In this document: positions 24,741 through 32,240 of the stretch, one piece after another
Position numbering within the stretch: the stretch's first letter is position 1
Layout: each line of letters opens with the position of its first letter
Assembly (NCBI GenBank): GCA_002424815.1
Contig: DILB01000006.1
Span: 1 to 32,240 of the forward strand
Direction of reading: 5' to 3'
DNA length: 32,240 nucleotides
Source: Caryophanales bacterium UBA5603
GTDB lineage: Bacteria; Bacillota_I; Bacilli_A; Izemoplasmatales; Hujiaoplasmataceae
Notes under the pieces: generated by a model
What the model was told of the DNA's origin: nothing
Databases searched by the model: none
What the model saw: only the letters and a program-made list of their open reading frames with translations
Program-made: the position numbers and the translations under genes

Positions 24741-26051
24741 ATGAAAATTACATTTTTAGGTGCAGGAAGCACCGTTTTCGCCAAGAATGTTCTTGGCGAT
24801 TGCATTATCAACCCTCATTTTGGTAAGTTCATCATCAGTCTATATGATATCGATCCTGTTAGACTAGAGGATTCCTATCGTATGCTATTACATATCAATC
24901 GAACCATGGCAGGAAAAGCCGTGATTGAAAAACATCTTAATCGTAAAATGGCACTTTCAGGCGCAAATTACATTATCAACGCAATTCAAGTTGGCGGTTA
25001 CGATCCTGCTACAATATTGGATTTTGAAATACCCAAAAAATACGGTTTTCGCCAGACAATTGGCGACACTTTATCAATTGGGGGTATCTTTAGAAGTTTA
25101 AGAACTATCCCAGTCCTCGATGAACTCGCGAAAGATATTGAAGAAGTATGTCCCGAAGCTTTATTTATCAATTATGTTAATCCAATGTCAATATTGACAG
25201 GATATATGCAAAGATATACCAAGGTAAAAACCATCGGATTATGTCATAGTGTGCAAATCTGCGTCCCAAGACTTTTAAAAATGTTTGGTCTTGAAGAATA
25301 CACCGACAAATGTGTTTGGGAAATTGCCGGTATCAATCATATGGCATGGTTATTATCCTTAAAAGGGCAAGATGGCTTTGACTTGTACACTGAAATAAAA
25401 CGAAGAAATTTAGATGAATCAGGTCAGTACAACAAATCAAAGGATCTCGTTAGACTAGAGATGATGAATCAATTCGGATATTATGTTACAGAAAGTTCTG
25501 AACACAATGCAGAATATTTGCCCTACTTCATTAAAGATAAGTATCCCCAATTCATTGAAAAATATAACATACCTTTAGATGAGTATCCTCGACGCTGTAT
25601 TCAACAAATTAAAGATTGGGAATCTAGGAGAGATGATTTAACAAATAATCCTTTTCTTACCCATGAAAAATCATACGAATATGCTTCTTCAATTATTGAA
25701 GCAATGGAAACTGATCGACCCTTTAAACTAAATGGGAATGTATTAAATCAAGGTTTAATCACTAATCTTCCTGAAAATGCTTGTGTAGAATTATTATGTT
25801 TGGTCGATCGAAGCGGAATTCACCCAACTTTTGTTGGCGAATTACCACTTCAATTAGCTTGCTTAAATATGACAAATATAAATGTTCAATTATTAACAAT
25901 CAAAGCAGCTAGAACAAAATTAAAAGAAGATATTTATCGTGCAGCTTACCTTGATCCTAGATTATCTAGTGAGTTAAGTATGGAAGACATAAGACTCATG
26001 TGCGATGAACTTATAGAAGCTGAAAAACAATGGATTGGAGAATTCCATTAG
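24741..26051 (+). CDS. GH4 family NAD-dependent alpha-glycosidase (MelA/AglA/LplD-like)
   Basis: 436 aa. It starts with a dinucleotide-binding Rossmann motif (ITFLGAGSTVFAKNV). The metal-site motifs are LCHSVQ with Cys168 and GINHMAW with His200, the pattern of the alpha-galactosidase/alpha-glucosidase/alpha-galacturonidase branch of GH4 rather than the phospho-glycosidase branch. GH4 enzymes use NAD+ and Mn2+ and cleave by oxidising C3 of the sugar, elimination, and re-addition of water. That chemistry relates directly to the 3-keto enzymes encoded next. The ATG start is constrained by an in-frame stop just upstream, and the ribosome binding site AAAGGAGAT is about 20 bases away, so translation may depend on coupling. 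The sugar specificity is open. Confidence 0.85.
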   Translation: MKITFLGAGSTVFAKNVLGDCIINPHFGKFIISLYDIDPVRLEDSYRMLLHINRTMAGKAVIEKHLNRKMALSGANYIINAIQVGGYDPATILDFEIPKKYGFRQTIGDTLSIGGIFRSLRTIPVLDELAKDIEEVCPEALFINYVNPMSILTGYMQRYTKVKTIGLCHSVQICVPRLLKMFGLEEYTDKCVWEIAGINHMAWLLSLKGQDGFDLYTEIKRRNLDESGQYNKSKDLVRLEMMNQFGYYVTESSEHNAEYLPYFIKDKYPQFIEKYNIPLDEYPRRCIQQIKDWESRRDDLTNNPFLTHEKSYEYASSIIEAMETDRPFKLNGNVLNQGLITNLPENACVELLCLVDRSGIHPTFVGELPLQLACLNMTNINVQLLTIKAARTKLKEDIYRAAYLDPRLSSELSMEDIRLMCDELIEAEKQWIGEFH

Positions 26052-26061
26052 GAGGAAAACT

Positions 26062-27123
26062 ATGCCAAAAAGATTAATTGCAACAAAACCTTCAACTGCT
26101 GAATTAATTGAATACACTATCCCCTCATTACAACCTCATGAGGTTTTAATCCGTGTTGATTATGCTTCACCAAAACATGGTACTGATATGACTGATTTTA
26201 GAGGACACAGTCCTTGGGAAACCAATGTTTTTGATGTAGAAAAAAGAATATTTGTCAAACGAGAACCAGGTAATTCTGGCGTAAAATTTGGCGAATGGAA
26301 TTTAGGAAATATGATTGTTGGTCATATTATCGATAAGGGAACCCTAGTTTCTGAGTTTAATCTTGGCGATAGAGTTGCCACTTACGGAGGTATTTCAGAA
26401 ACGATTATTGTTAATGCCATCAATAATCCTCGATTGCGAAAAATGAAAGAAACTGATTCTTGGCAAAATGCTGTCTGCTATGATCCTGCCCAGTATGCGC
26501 TTGGTGGCGTTCGCGATGCCAATGTTCGTATCGGTGATGAAGTCATGATTTTCGGTCTTGGAGCAATTGGATTAATTGCTGTTGAATTGTGTGTGAACAT
26601 CGGTGCAAAAGTCTATGCCATCGATCCATTAGAAAACCGAAGAAAAATTGCATGTGAACTCGGAGCTCAACATGATTTTGATCCGCTCACTCAAGATGTT
26701 GGAAAATTGGTTAAAGAAATCAGTCGTCATGGGGGTGCAGATGCAGTCATCGAAACCTCTGGAAGTCCGTATGCTTTGCAACAAGCCATCAGAGGTTTGG
26801 CATATGGGGGAATTATTTCTTATGTTGCATTTGCTAAAGAGTTTAAAGGGGGATTAAATTTTGGTGAAGAAGCTCATTTCAATAACCCACAAATCGTGTT
26901 TTCAAGAGCGGCAAATGATCCTAACCGTGATCACCCACGTTGGAATCGCGCAAGAATTGAAGAGGTTTGCTGGCAAGAATTGATGTCCCATCGATTACAT
27001 TGTGAAAAAATAATTACACCGATTGTTGATTTTAATGATTCAGCTGAATCATACATGAAATATGTCGATAAAGAACCTCAGTTATCTATAAAATTGGGTA
27101 TAAAAATGACTGGAGAAAAATAA
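26062..27123 (+). CDS. ycjQ: YcjQ-like zinc-type dehydrogenase (guloside 3-dehydrogenase)
   Basis: 353 aa, medium-chain alcohol dehydrogenase fold. It strongly resembles E. coli YcjQ as I recall it: ASPKHGTD (35-42), CYDPAQ (139-144), GGVRDANVR, the nucleotide-binding GLGAIG (165-170) with Asp188 suggesting NAD(H), RGLAYGGIISYVAFAK and EEAHFNNPQIVFSRA. YcjQ interconverts D-gulosides and 3-keto-D-gulosides. The usual catalytic Cys of zinc ADHs at the position of PKHG is absent, as in YcjQ. The start ATG at 26062 follows a strong GGAGGAAAAC ribosome binding site. A longer in-frame start at 26035 lies inside GH4 and is unlikely. YcjR and YcjS homologues follow directly. Confidence 0.88.
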   Translation: MPKRLIATKPSTAELIEYTIPSLQPHEVLIRVDYASPKHGTDMTDFRGHSPWETNVFDVEKRIFVKREPGNSGVKFGEWNLGNMIVGHIIDKGTLVSEFNLGDRVATYGGISETIIVNAINNPRLRKMKETDSWQNAVCYDPAQYALGGVRDANVRIGDEVMIFGLGAIGLIAVELCVNIGAKVYAIDPLENRRKIACELGAQHDFDPLTQDVGKLVKEISRHGGADAVIETSGSPYALQQAIRGLAYGGIISYVAFAKEFKGGLNFGEEAHFNNPQIVFSRAANDPNRDHPRWNRARIEEVCWQELMSHRLHCEKIITPIVDFNDSAESYMKYVDKEPQLSIKLGIKMTGEK

Positions 27124-27125
27124 AT

Positions 27126-27932
27126 ATGATTTTATTAACGCAAGATAAACCCTTTTTCCCATCAAATTTTGATGAAAAATTTGAATTAATTAAAAAGATA
27201 GGTTTTGATGGCTATGAGATTGATGGAGGAATATTGTTAAAACATTTCTCAGAAATTGAATTAGCTTCCAAAAAAAATCAATTACCAATTATGACAATTT
27301 GTGGGGGCTACCATGGTTGGATTGGTGATTTCAATGATGAGTTAAGGAAAAACGGTCTTAATGAAATTAAAACAATGTTAGAGATTGGCAAAAAATTAGG
27401 TATAAAAGGCATTGTTCTTCCGGCGGCATGGGGAATGTTTTCAAAGCGTCTCCCGCCAATGATTCCCCCTCGATCCGATCAAGAGGATATAAATGTATTA
27501 ACAGATTCATTGAAATTTTTGGATGAAGTTGCAGAAAAAACATCGACGACGATTTATCTTGAACCGCTCAATCGATATGAAGATCATATGTTAAATCATA
27601 TTTCTGATGCAGCCAAAATCATTGAAGGTGCAAAATTTAAGCATGTAAAAATTTGCTACGACTTCTTTCACATGAATATTGAGGAATCAAAAATGGATAC
27701 CCCCATTGAAGATTATTCAAAATTAATTGGCCATATCCATTTAGCTAGTTCTCATCGCTACCAACCAGGAACCGGTCATTTAGATTATCAGCCGGGACTG
27801 AAAGCCTTAAAAAAGATTGGTTATAACGATGCTTTTGCATTTGAGTGCCGAGTTTCTGGCGATGATTTGGTGGAGGAATACCGCAAATCCGTTTTATTTA
27901 TCCGTCAGGAATTTATTAAGGCTGGATTTTAA
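27126..27932 (+). CDS. ycjR: YcjR-like Mn-dependent 3-keto-glycoside C4 epimerase
   Basis: 268-aa TIM-barrel protein of the xylose isomerase-like AP2EC superfamily. The metal ligands can be read: Glu146 (YLEPLNRYED), Asp179 (CYDFFHMN), His205 (IHLAS) and Glu240 (FECRV). These positions agree with those I recall for E. coli YcjR. YcjR epimerises C4 of 3-keto-D-gulosides to 3-keto-D-glucosides, joining the YcjQ and YcjS steps. The GTGHLDYQPGLKALKKIGY segment is also typical of the superfamily. It begins 2 bp after the YcjQ stop, and its ribosome binding site is GGAG inside the YcjQ end. Cytosolic. Confidence 0.87.
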   Translation: MILLTQDKPFFPSNFDEKFELIKKIGFDGYEIDGGILLKHFSEIELASKKNQLPIMTICGGYHGWIGDFNDELRKNGLNEIKTMLEIGKKLGIKGIVLPAAWGMFSKRLPPMIPPRSDQEDINVLTDSLKFLDEVAEKTSTTIYLEPLNRYEDHMLNHISDAAKIIEGAKFKHVKICYDFFHMNIEESKMDTPIEDYSKLIGHIHLASSHRYQPGTGHLDYQPGLKALKKIGYNDAFAFECRVSGDDLVEEYRKSVLFIRQEFIKAGF

Positions 27933-27933
27933 G

Positions 27934-28974
27934 ATGTTAAGAGTTTGTGTGATTGGTGCAGGAAACATTGCGAAAACCATTCATCTTCCGATTTATTCGC
28001 TTCATCCTCAGATTACTTTAGTTGGAATATCTGATTTATCAGAAATAACTCTTAATAAAATTGCAGACGAATTCAATATAAAAAATCGATATACCGACTA
28101 TATCCAAATGCTCGATGATTTAAAACCAGATATCGTTAGTATTTGCACCCCTAATAAGTATCATTATATTCAATCGATGGCTGCACTAGAAAGAGGCATT
28201 CATGTTTTTTGTGAAAAACCGCCGGCTATGAATTATCAAGAACTAAAACAAATGTGGAAAAAAAGCATTGAAAAAAAATGTACCATTGCTTTTAATTTTC
28301 ATCATCGTTTAAGAAAAGAAACGCTCATGCTGAAAAATTGGGTTGAATCCGGCCGTCAAAATGACATTTACTATGCTGAAATAAATGCATTAAGACGAAG
28401 AGGCATTCCCGGTTGGGGTAATTTTACAAACAAGGATTTACAAGGGGGCGGCGCGCTTATTGATATCGGAATTCATATGCTGGATTTATTTCTCTATGTC
28501 ATGAACTATCCCAAACCTTTATATGTTATTGCTTCTTCTTCAAATCGCATCGGAATAAAAGGTGGCGAAGGCGATTTTGGCGCTTGGAATGGAGACAAAT
28601 TCGAGGTCGAAGATTCATTGTATGGGCAAATAACATTTGAGGGAGGACTCTCTGTTCACATTAAAACGGCTTTTGCGCATAATTTTGAAATAAAATCGGA
28701 TATGAATGTTTCGTTATTTGCATCAGATGAAGGGGCAAAGCTCCATCCCTTCACAAGGTATGGAAATCACGATCCAATTATAGAGTTCCAAGAAGAGACG
28801 ATCCAAGGATTATCAGCTTTACCGAATTTTATTGAATCACTTCAATCAAACAATACTTTACCTTTAACTTCCATTGAAAGTGTGATTTTAACTCAACGTT
28901 TGGTCGATGCATTATATTTATCTGCATCAACAAATCAACCCATAAGAATGGAGGATCATAATGTTTCGATATGA
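27934..28974 (+). CDS. ycjS: YcjS-like Gfo/Idh/MocA oxidoreductase (glucoside 3-dehydrogenase)
   Basis: 346 aa. N-terminal NAD-binding Rossmann motif (VCVIGAGNIAKTIHLP), the family EKP motif at 94-96 (FCEKPPAMN), and the active-site helix GGGALIDIGIHMLD (171-184). These define a Gfo/Idh/MocA dehydrogenase. In the E. coli ycj cluster the counterpart interconverts D-glucosides and 3-keto-D-glucosides with NAD(H). It sits between the epimerase and the GH65 gene exactly as in E. coli. The ATG at 27934 is one base after the YcjR stop. An in-frame start at 27817 lies inside ycjR and is rejected. The end overlaps the GH65 gene by 14 bp. Confidence 0.87.
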   Translation: MLRVCVIGAGNIAKTIHLPIYSLHPQITLVGISDLSEITLNKIADEFNIKNRYTDYIQMLDDLKPDIVSICTPNKYHYIQSMAALERGIHVFCEKPPAMNYQELKQMWKKSIEKKCTIAFNFHHRLRKETLMLKNWVESGRQNDIYYAEINALRRRGIPGWGNFTNKDLQGGGALIDIGIHMLDLFLYVMNYPKPLYVIASSSNRIGIKGGEGDFGAWNGDKFEVEDSLYGQITFEGGLSVHIKTAFAHNFEIKSDMNVSLFASDEGAKLHPFTRYGNHDPIIEFQEETIQGLSALPNFIESLQSNNTLPLTSIESVILTQRLVDALYLSASTNQPIRMEDHNVSI

Positions 28975-31150
28975 TGAGTTACATCCTTCAATCCTTAATG
29001 ATGATGATTTTTCATTTGGCACGCAAAACATTAAAGAAAGTGTAATGACCTGTGGTAATGGTCTTTTTGGTCTTCGCGGAACCTATGAAGAAAAAATCCC
29101 CTATGAAAAAAGAGGATTTTTTTGTGCTGATGCGTATTGTATCGCCGGAGATTATAAAGAGGAACTTGTGAATCTTCCAGACATATCGGAAATTCAAATC
29201 ATGATCGATGGCGAGCGAGTTCATTTATTGACAAACAATATTCTCGAAAATTCAAGAACTTTAAACTTACTCTGTGGTGAATTGAAAAGGAAAGTTATAT
29301 GGAAATCTCGTGATAATCAAATAACCGAAATCATCTTATCGCGGGTTTTTTCCAAAAAAAATCCACATTTGTTGATGCAATATATCGAGATTAATCCTAA
29401 AGATAAAAATATTCAAGTTGAATTAAAAATTGGAATCAATGGCGAAGTAACAAACCAAGGGCATATGCATTTAGGCCAAATGAAAAAAAGAGTCATTGAG
29501 AACAGAATTATTTCGGCTCAAATTCCATTGTGCATTGAACCTTTAAAAAGAATTAATATCTTAATGGGATTAAAACAAGACCATTCTTGGCTAAAAGGAT
29601 CCTATCAACCCTATCAAAAACGAATTGAAGGAACCTATCATTTTGAAGTTATAGCCAAAAAACCATTAATACTCTCAAAAATAAATTTGATATCAATTAA
29701 CGATTTTGAAGAAGAAACGATTCATCGATACATTGATGTACCTTTCACGTATTCATCTGTATTAGAAGAAAATTATCAACATCCAATGCAAAATTATCTT
29801 TCTATAGTCACAAATCAACCTACAAAAACCAAAATTGAAGCGACTCTTTATCATATGAATATAATGACACCAATAACATCTAATGGAAGCATTGGCGCAA
29901 AAGGATTGAGTGGAGAAGGATACCGTGGTCATATATTTTGGGATACAGAAATCTTTATGTTTCCCATATATCTACTAACCAATCCTTCAATCGCAAAAGC
30001 CATTCTAATGTATCGATATGAACGTTTAAACATATCCCGTGAAATCGCTAAATCAAAAGGTTTTTCAGGTGCTATAGTTCCGTGGGAATCTGCCCAATCT
30101 GGACGCGATCAAACCCCAGAATATAGCGCGATCAATATTCATACTGGTGAACAAACAAAAATCATGTCTGGCGAAAAAGAACTCCACGTGACTTTAGCTG
30201 TTATGTATGCAATCTGTCAATATGCTATCTTAACGGCTGATCAGGAATTTATGTTTAAATTCGGAATAGAGATGCTTGAAGAGTATACTAAATTTTGGCT
30301 TTCAAGGGCTTCAAAAACATTAAGAGGTTATGAAATCATCGATGTTATAGGCCCAGATGAATATACGGAGTCCATTAATAATAACTATTACACGAACTAT
30401 CTATTAAAAAAATGTTTGACATTATCTATACCTTTTTACACTAATCAAGCGATGATTGAACAAGTCCTTGATTTCATACCAAATATTTATTTACCGCCAA
30501 CCGTTGGCCATATAATTCCTCAAGACGACACTTTCTTATCCAAACCAATAATCAATATAGATAAATATCGAGAAAATGCAGGTAGTCAAGCGATTTTAAA
30601 AGACTATTCGCGCGAGGAAGTGATTGAATTACAAGTTTTAAAACAAGCTGATACCGTCATGCTTTTCGAACTTTTTCCAGATGATTTCGACACTGAAACA
30701 AAATCTGTCAGTTACGAGTATTATGAAGCAAAGACGATTCATGATTCATCCTTATCAAAAGCAACCCATGCAATAGTCGCATTCGACTTGAATCAACGCA
30801 AATTGGCAGAGCAGTACTTTTTAGATTCACTTGAGATTGATTTTTGTGAAAAATCACATTCAGACAATGGCATTCATGCCGCTTCAATGTATCGTCCATT
30901 TTGGATTTTATTCAGAGGTGTTTTGGGAGGAAGATTGACGCATGACAATCTTTTAAAAATTGCGCCGAAACGCCAATCAGTTGTATCTCGATTTACTATG
31001 AAAATTCATTGTTTTGGCAGATTAATTCAATTCGATTATGATAATAATTTGACTATAACTTTGATGGAAGGACAGGCCATTTCAATTCTTGTCAATGATA
31101 TCTCTATATTGATAAAAGATTCTCATGTAGTACCAATTGAAGATATTTAA
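28961..31150 (+). CDS. ycjT: GH65 glycoside phosphorylase (YcjT/kojibiose phosphorylase-like)
   Basis: 729 aa, GH65 family. The N-terminal beta-sandwich (MTCGNGLFGLRGTYEE, about 28-44) is followed by an (alpha/alpha)6 barrel with LSGEGYRGHIFWDTEIF and the general acid Glu467 in VIGPDEYTES. Inverting GH65 phosphorylases turn alpha-glucobiosides plus phosphate into beta-glucose-1-phosphate. By position after YcjQRS homologues the best guess is kojibiose (alpha-1,2) phosphorylase, as for E. coli YcjT. GH65 also includes trehalose, maltose, nigerose and glucosylglycerol phosphorylases, which I cannot exclude. Start ATG with GGAGG 6 bases upstream. It is the last gene of the operon, followed by a strong terminator. 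No beta-phosphoglucomutase gene is nearby. Confidence 0.88.
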   Translation: MFRYDELHPSILNDDDFSFGTQNIKESVMTCGNGLFGLRGTYEEKIPYEKRGFFCADAYCIAGDYKEELVNLPDISEIQIMIDGERVHLLTNNILENSRTLNLLCGELKRKVIWKSRDNQITEIILSRVFSKKNPHLLMQYIEINPKDKNIQVELKIGINGEVTNQGHMHLGQMKKRVIENRIISAQIPLCIEPLKRINILMGLKQDHSWLKGSYQPYQKRIEGTYHFEVIAKKPLILSKINLISINDFEEETIHRYIDVPFTYSSVLEENYQHPMQNYLSIVTNQPTKTKIEATLYHMNIMTPITSNGSIGAKGLSGEGYRGHIFWDTEIFMFPIYLLTNPSIAKAILMYRYERLNISREIAKSKGFSGAIVPWESAQSGRDQTPEYSAINIHTGEQTKIMSGEKELHVTLAVMYAICQYAILTADQEFMFKFGIEMLEEYTKFWLSRASKTLRGYEIIDVIGPDEYTESINNNYYTNYLLKKCLTLSIPFYTNQAMIEQVLDFIPNIYLPPTVGHIIPQDDTFLSKPIINIDKYRENAGSQAILKDYSREEVIELQVLKQADTVMLFELFPDDFDTETKSVSYEYYEAKTIHDSSLSKATHAIVAFDLNQRKLAEQYFLDSLEIDFCEKSHSDNGIHAASMYRPFWILFRGVLGGRLTHDNLLKIAPKRQSVVSRFTMKIHCFGRLIQFDYDNNLTITLMEGQAISILVNDISILIKDSHVVPIEDI

Positions 31151-31220
31151 CATCTGTTAACTACTTGAAATATTCATTATTATTTTCGATATTTGATTAA
31201 AATATAAAATACTTTTTGAA

Positions 31221-31255
31221 AATCTTAGATCTTATTGATGATCTAGGATTTTTTT
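31221..31255 (+). terminator. terminator of the 12-gene operon
   Basis: AATCTTAGATC (31221-31231) pairs with GATCTAGGATT (31240-31250), an 11-bp stem with one G:U, and a T run follows to 31255. Confidence 0.88.
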
Positions 31256-31283
31256 AAATAAAAAACTCACCCAATCGGTGAGT
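31256..31283 (-). terminator. minus-strand terminator facing the operon end
   Basis: ACTCACC (31265-31271) pairs with GGTGAGT (31277-31283) around a five-base loop. On the minus strand it is followed by TTTTTATTT. It can end transcripts from the gene at 31401-31775 and, with the hairpin to its left, forms a convergent terminator pair. Confidence 0.75.
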
Positions 31284-31295
31284 AATTTTGTGTTA

Positions 31296-31310
31296 TATTG
31301 GTGACTCGTA
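31296..31310 (-). repeat. 15-bp copy of the tRNA-Glu 3' end (tRNA remnant or attachment-like site)
   Basis: TATTGGTGACTCGTA here is identical to 32187-32201, which covers the CCA end and acceptor strand of tRNA-Glu(UUC). The bases to the right (AGGTTCAGTAATAAACC) can no longer form a T-arm, and no matching 5' acceptor strand is found, so this is not a working tRNA. As at the real tRNA genes, a terminator hairpin lies just beyond it. Confidence 0.7.
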
Positions 31311-31400
31311 GAGGTTCAGTAATAAACCATTGAGAATCAGTCTAGACTAGCATAGATGTCTTTATTTCACTTATATTTTTGATAACCCTATGGTAAACTA

Positions 31401-31775
31401 TTAATTTGCTTCTTGCGGTTGCATTGACTTCTCAAATAATTCGATTAAAATGCCATTTAACAAGGGTTTATCATAAGAGATCTGCAAAGTCTCTTTATCT
31501 GTTACCTTATAAATTTCTAATCTAGATTTATACCCCTTGACTGCGTGTGCAAAAATGTTTACGTGATCCTTATAAAAGACAAGCATTATAGAGGGTCTAT
31601 AGTGGGGTTTAATTTCTTCATATTGTTTCAAATAGTAATACGGATTAGAAACAAAAAGTGTTTCACAAACGTTTGGATTTTCTTGACAAATCAAAGATCT
31701 TATTTGATTATACATAACTTTTCCTAATTCATTCAGATTATTGTAATACTCGTTTAAATTTGTAGGTTTACTCAT
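31401..31775 (-). CDS. small protein, DUF1801/YdhG-like (tentative)
   Basis: 124-aa soluble protein. The order of segments (IRSLICQENPNVCETLFVSNPYYYL, then SIMLVFYKDHVNIFAHAVKG, then a C-terminal helix) resembles the small alpha/beta DUF1801 fold (YdhG-like, function poorly known). The match is only by impression. An AGGAGAA ribosome binding site lies 6 bases before the ATG. The gene is convergent with the glycoside operon and lies between the two 15-bp tRNA-Glu 3'-end copies. No link to sugar use is evident. Confidence 0.6.
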   Translation of the reverse strand: MSKPTNLNEYYNNLNELGKVMYNQIRSLICQENPNVCETLFVSNPYYYLKQYEEIKPHYRPSIMLVFYKDHVNIFAHAVKGYKSRLEIYKVTDKETLQISYDKPLLNGILIELFEKSMQPQEAN

Positions 31776-32144
31776 TATATTCTCCTAACCTAATTGTTTG
31801 TGTATTGGTATACGAGCTTTTGTGTAGATACTTTAAATTGTATAATCAAATATTATAAATATTGCGTATCAAATCAATAATTTCACATAGGCTTCGCTTA
31901 CAAGTAAATTTTATCACATGAATCATATCTATTTTAATGAAAAGCACTAATCTTATACCAATATAAGTTGAGTTTTTTGATGGAAATTAAGAAATTGCCC
32001 TAGACCTCTTTTATGTGGGAAGAATTTTACTTATGTTGACATAAGTTTTGTTCATTTCTTCAATTTTAACTAAATTTATATTATTAGCAATCCTTTATTA
32101 AATTAATATGTTACGTGAATCTCGAAACACTTATGAACATCGAT
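31776..32144. other. gene-free AT-rich spacer
   Basis: About 370 bp without a credible gene on either strand. It must contain the promoter of the 31775 gene, which I cannot pin down. It includes a perfect inverted repeat, ACTTATG-TTGA-CATAAGT at 32029-32046, followed by TTTTG, whose role is unknown. Confidence 0.5.
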
Positions 32145-32174
32145 AAAAAAGCCCTTCTCACGAGTGAGAAGAGC
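32145..32174 (-). terminator. terminator of tRNA-Glu(UUC)
   Basis: GCCCTTCTCAC (32151-32161) pairs with GTGAGAAGAGC (32164-32174), with one G:U and a very tight loop. On the minus strand six Ts follow. It lies 15 bp beyond the tRNA 3' end. Confidence 0.8.
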
Positions 32175-32186
32175 GTTTCATGCTTT

Positions 32187-32201
32187 TATTGGTGACTCGT
32201 A
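32187..32201 (-). repeat. tRNA-Glu 3'-end copy of the 15-bp direct repeat
   Basis: Partner of 31296-31310. Both copies read TATTGGTGACTCGTA on the plus strand, 891 bp apart. This copy lies inside the intact tRNA gene. Confidence 0.75.
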
Positions 32202-32240
32202 CGGGGTTCGAACCCGTGAGTGCATGCGTGAAAGGCATGT
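32190..32240 (-). tRNA. tRNA-Glu(UUC), 3' part, cut by the window edge
   Basis: On the minus strand the visible part has the anticodon stem CATGC/GCATG around the loop CTTTCAC (anticodon TTC at 32230-32232), then a variable loop, a T-arm CGGG-TTCGAAC-CCCG, the acceptor strand ACGAGTC, the discriminator A and encoded CCA. The D-arm and 5' acceptor strand lie beyond the window. Confidence 0.92.

Noticed and set aside
31296..31375. A second tRNA-Glu gene
   Set aside because: Only the acceptor/CCA end is preserved. The T-arm, anticodon arm and 5' acceptor strand cannot be formed.
1..32240. Genetic code 4 (TGA as Trp), as in Mycoplasma/Spiroplasma
   Set aside because: Many genes end in TGA with the next gene starting in an ATGA or TGATG overlap, and Trp is TGG throughout, so the standard code applies.

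Overview
The window is AT-rich, bacterial, and reads with the standard code: TGA serves as a stop (several genes overlap as ATGA) and Trp is TGG. Short spacers, strong AGGAGG-type ribosome binding sites and the protein styles suggest a low-GC Firmicutes/Mollicutes-like lineage (for example Acholeplasmatales or Izemoplasmatales). That placement is an inference. No marker gene settles it.

Left part, about 1-5,660, all minus strand: an accessory block. It holds a Sel1-repeat protein overlapping a BspA-type leucine-rich-repeat protein, several small proteins I cannot name, and a separate protein ending in an XRE-like domain of the kind found on macro-domain and other conflict or signalling proteins. 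No transposase, integrase or CRISPR is visible.

Middle, about 5,970-12,020, minus strand: housekeeping and signalling genes. A long-type glutamyl-tRNA synthetase (gltX) is followed 14 bp later by a tRNA-Glu(CUC) gene and a terminator. Next come a membrane-anchored metallophosphatase, an MFS transporter, and a GAF-GGDEF diguanylate cyclase with its own promoter and terminator.

Right part, about 12,568-31,255, plus strand: a large glycoside-utilisation island and the most interesting content. It begins with a two-gene unit (a trehalase-clan GH63-like glycosidase and an SGNH esterase) closed by a terminator. A CdaR-type regulator follows. Then comes a 12-gene operon with a clear promoter and a CcpA-like cre site: CUT1 ABC importer (lipoprotein, two permeases, ATPase), a GH13_18 phosphorylase resembling glucosylglycerate phosphorylase, glycerate kinase, a GT4-like glycosyltransferase, a GH4 NAD-dependent glycosidase, and homologues of E. 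coli YcjQ, YcjR, YcjS and YcjT. A strong terminator follows.

Working model (inference): glycosides related to glucosylglycerate are imported. Glucoside/guloside interconversion runs through 3-keto intermediates (YcjQ/R/S). Phosphorolysis by the GH13_18 and GH65 enzymes gives glucose-1-phosphates, and released D-glycerate is phosphorylated and enters glycolysis. The CdaR-type regulator would fit sensing of glycerate. The GH4, GT4, GH63-like and esterase genes suggest a decorated substrate beyond what the E. coli ycj cluster handles.

Right edge: a DUF1801-like gene on the minus strand, and the 3' part of a tRNA-Glu(UUC) running off the window. Fifteen bases of this tRNA's 3' end are repeated exactly about 890 bp to the left.
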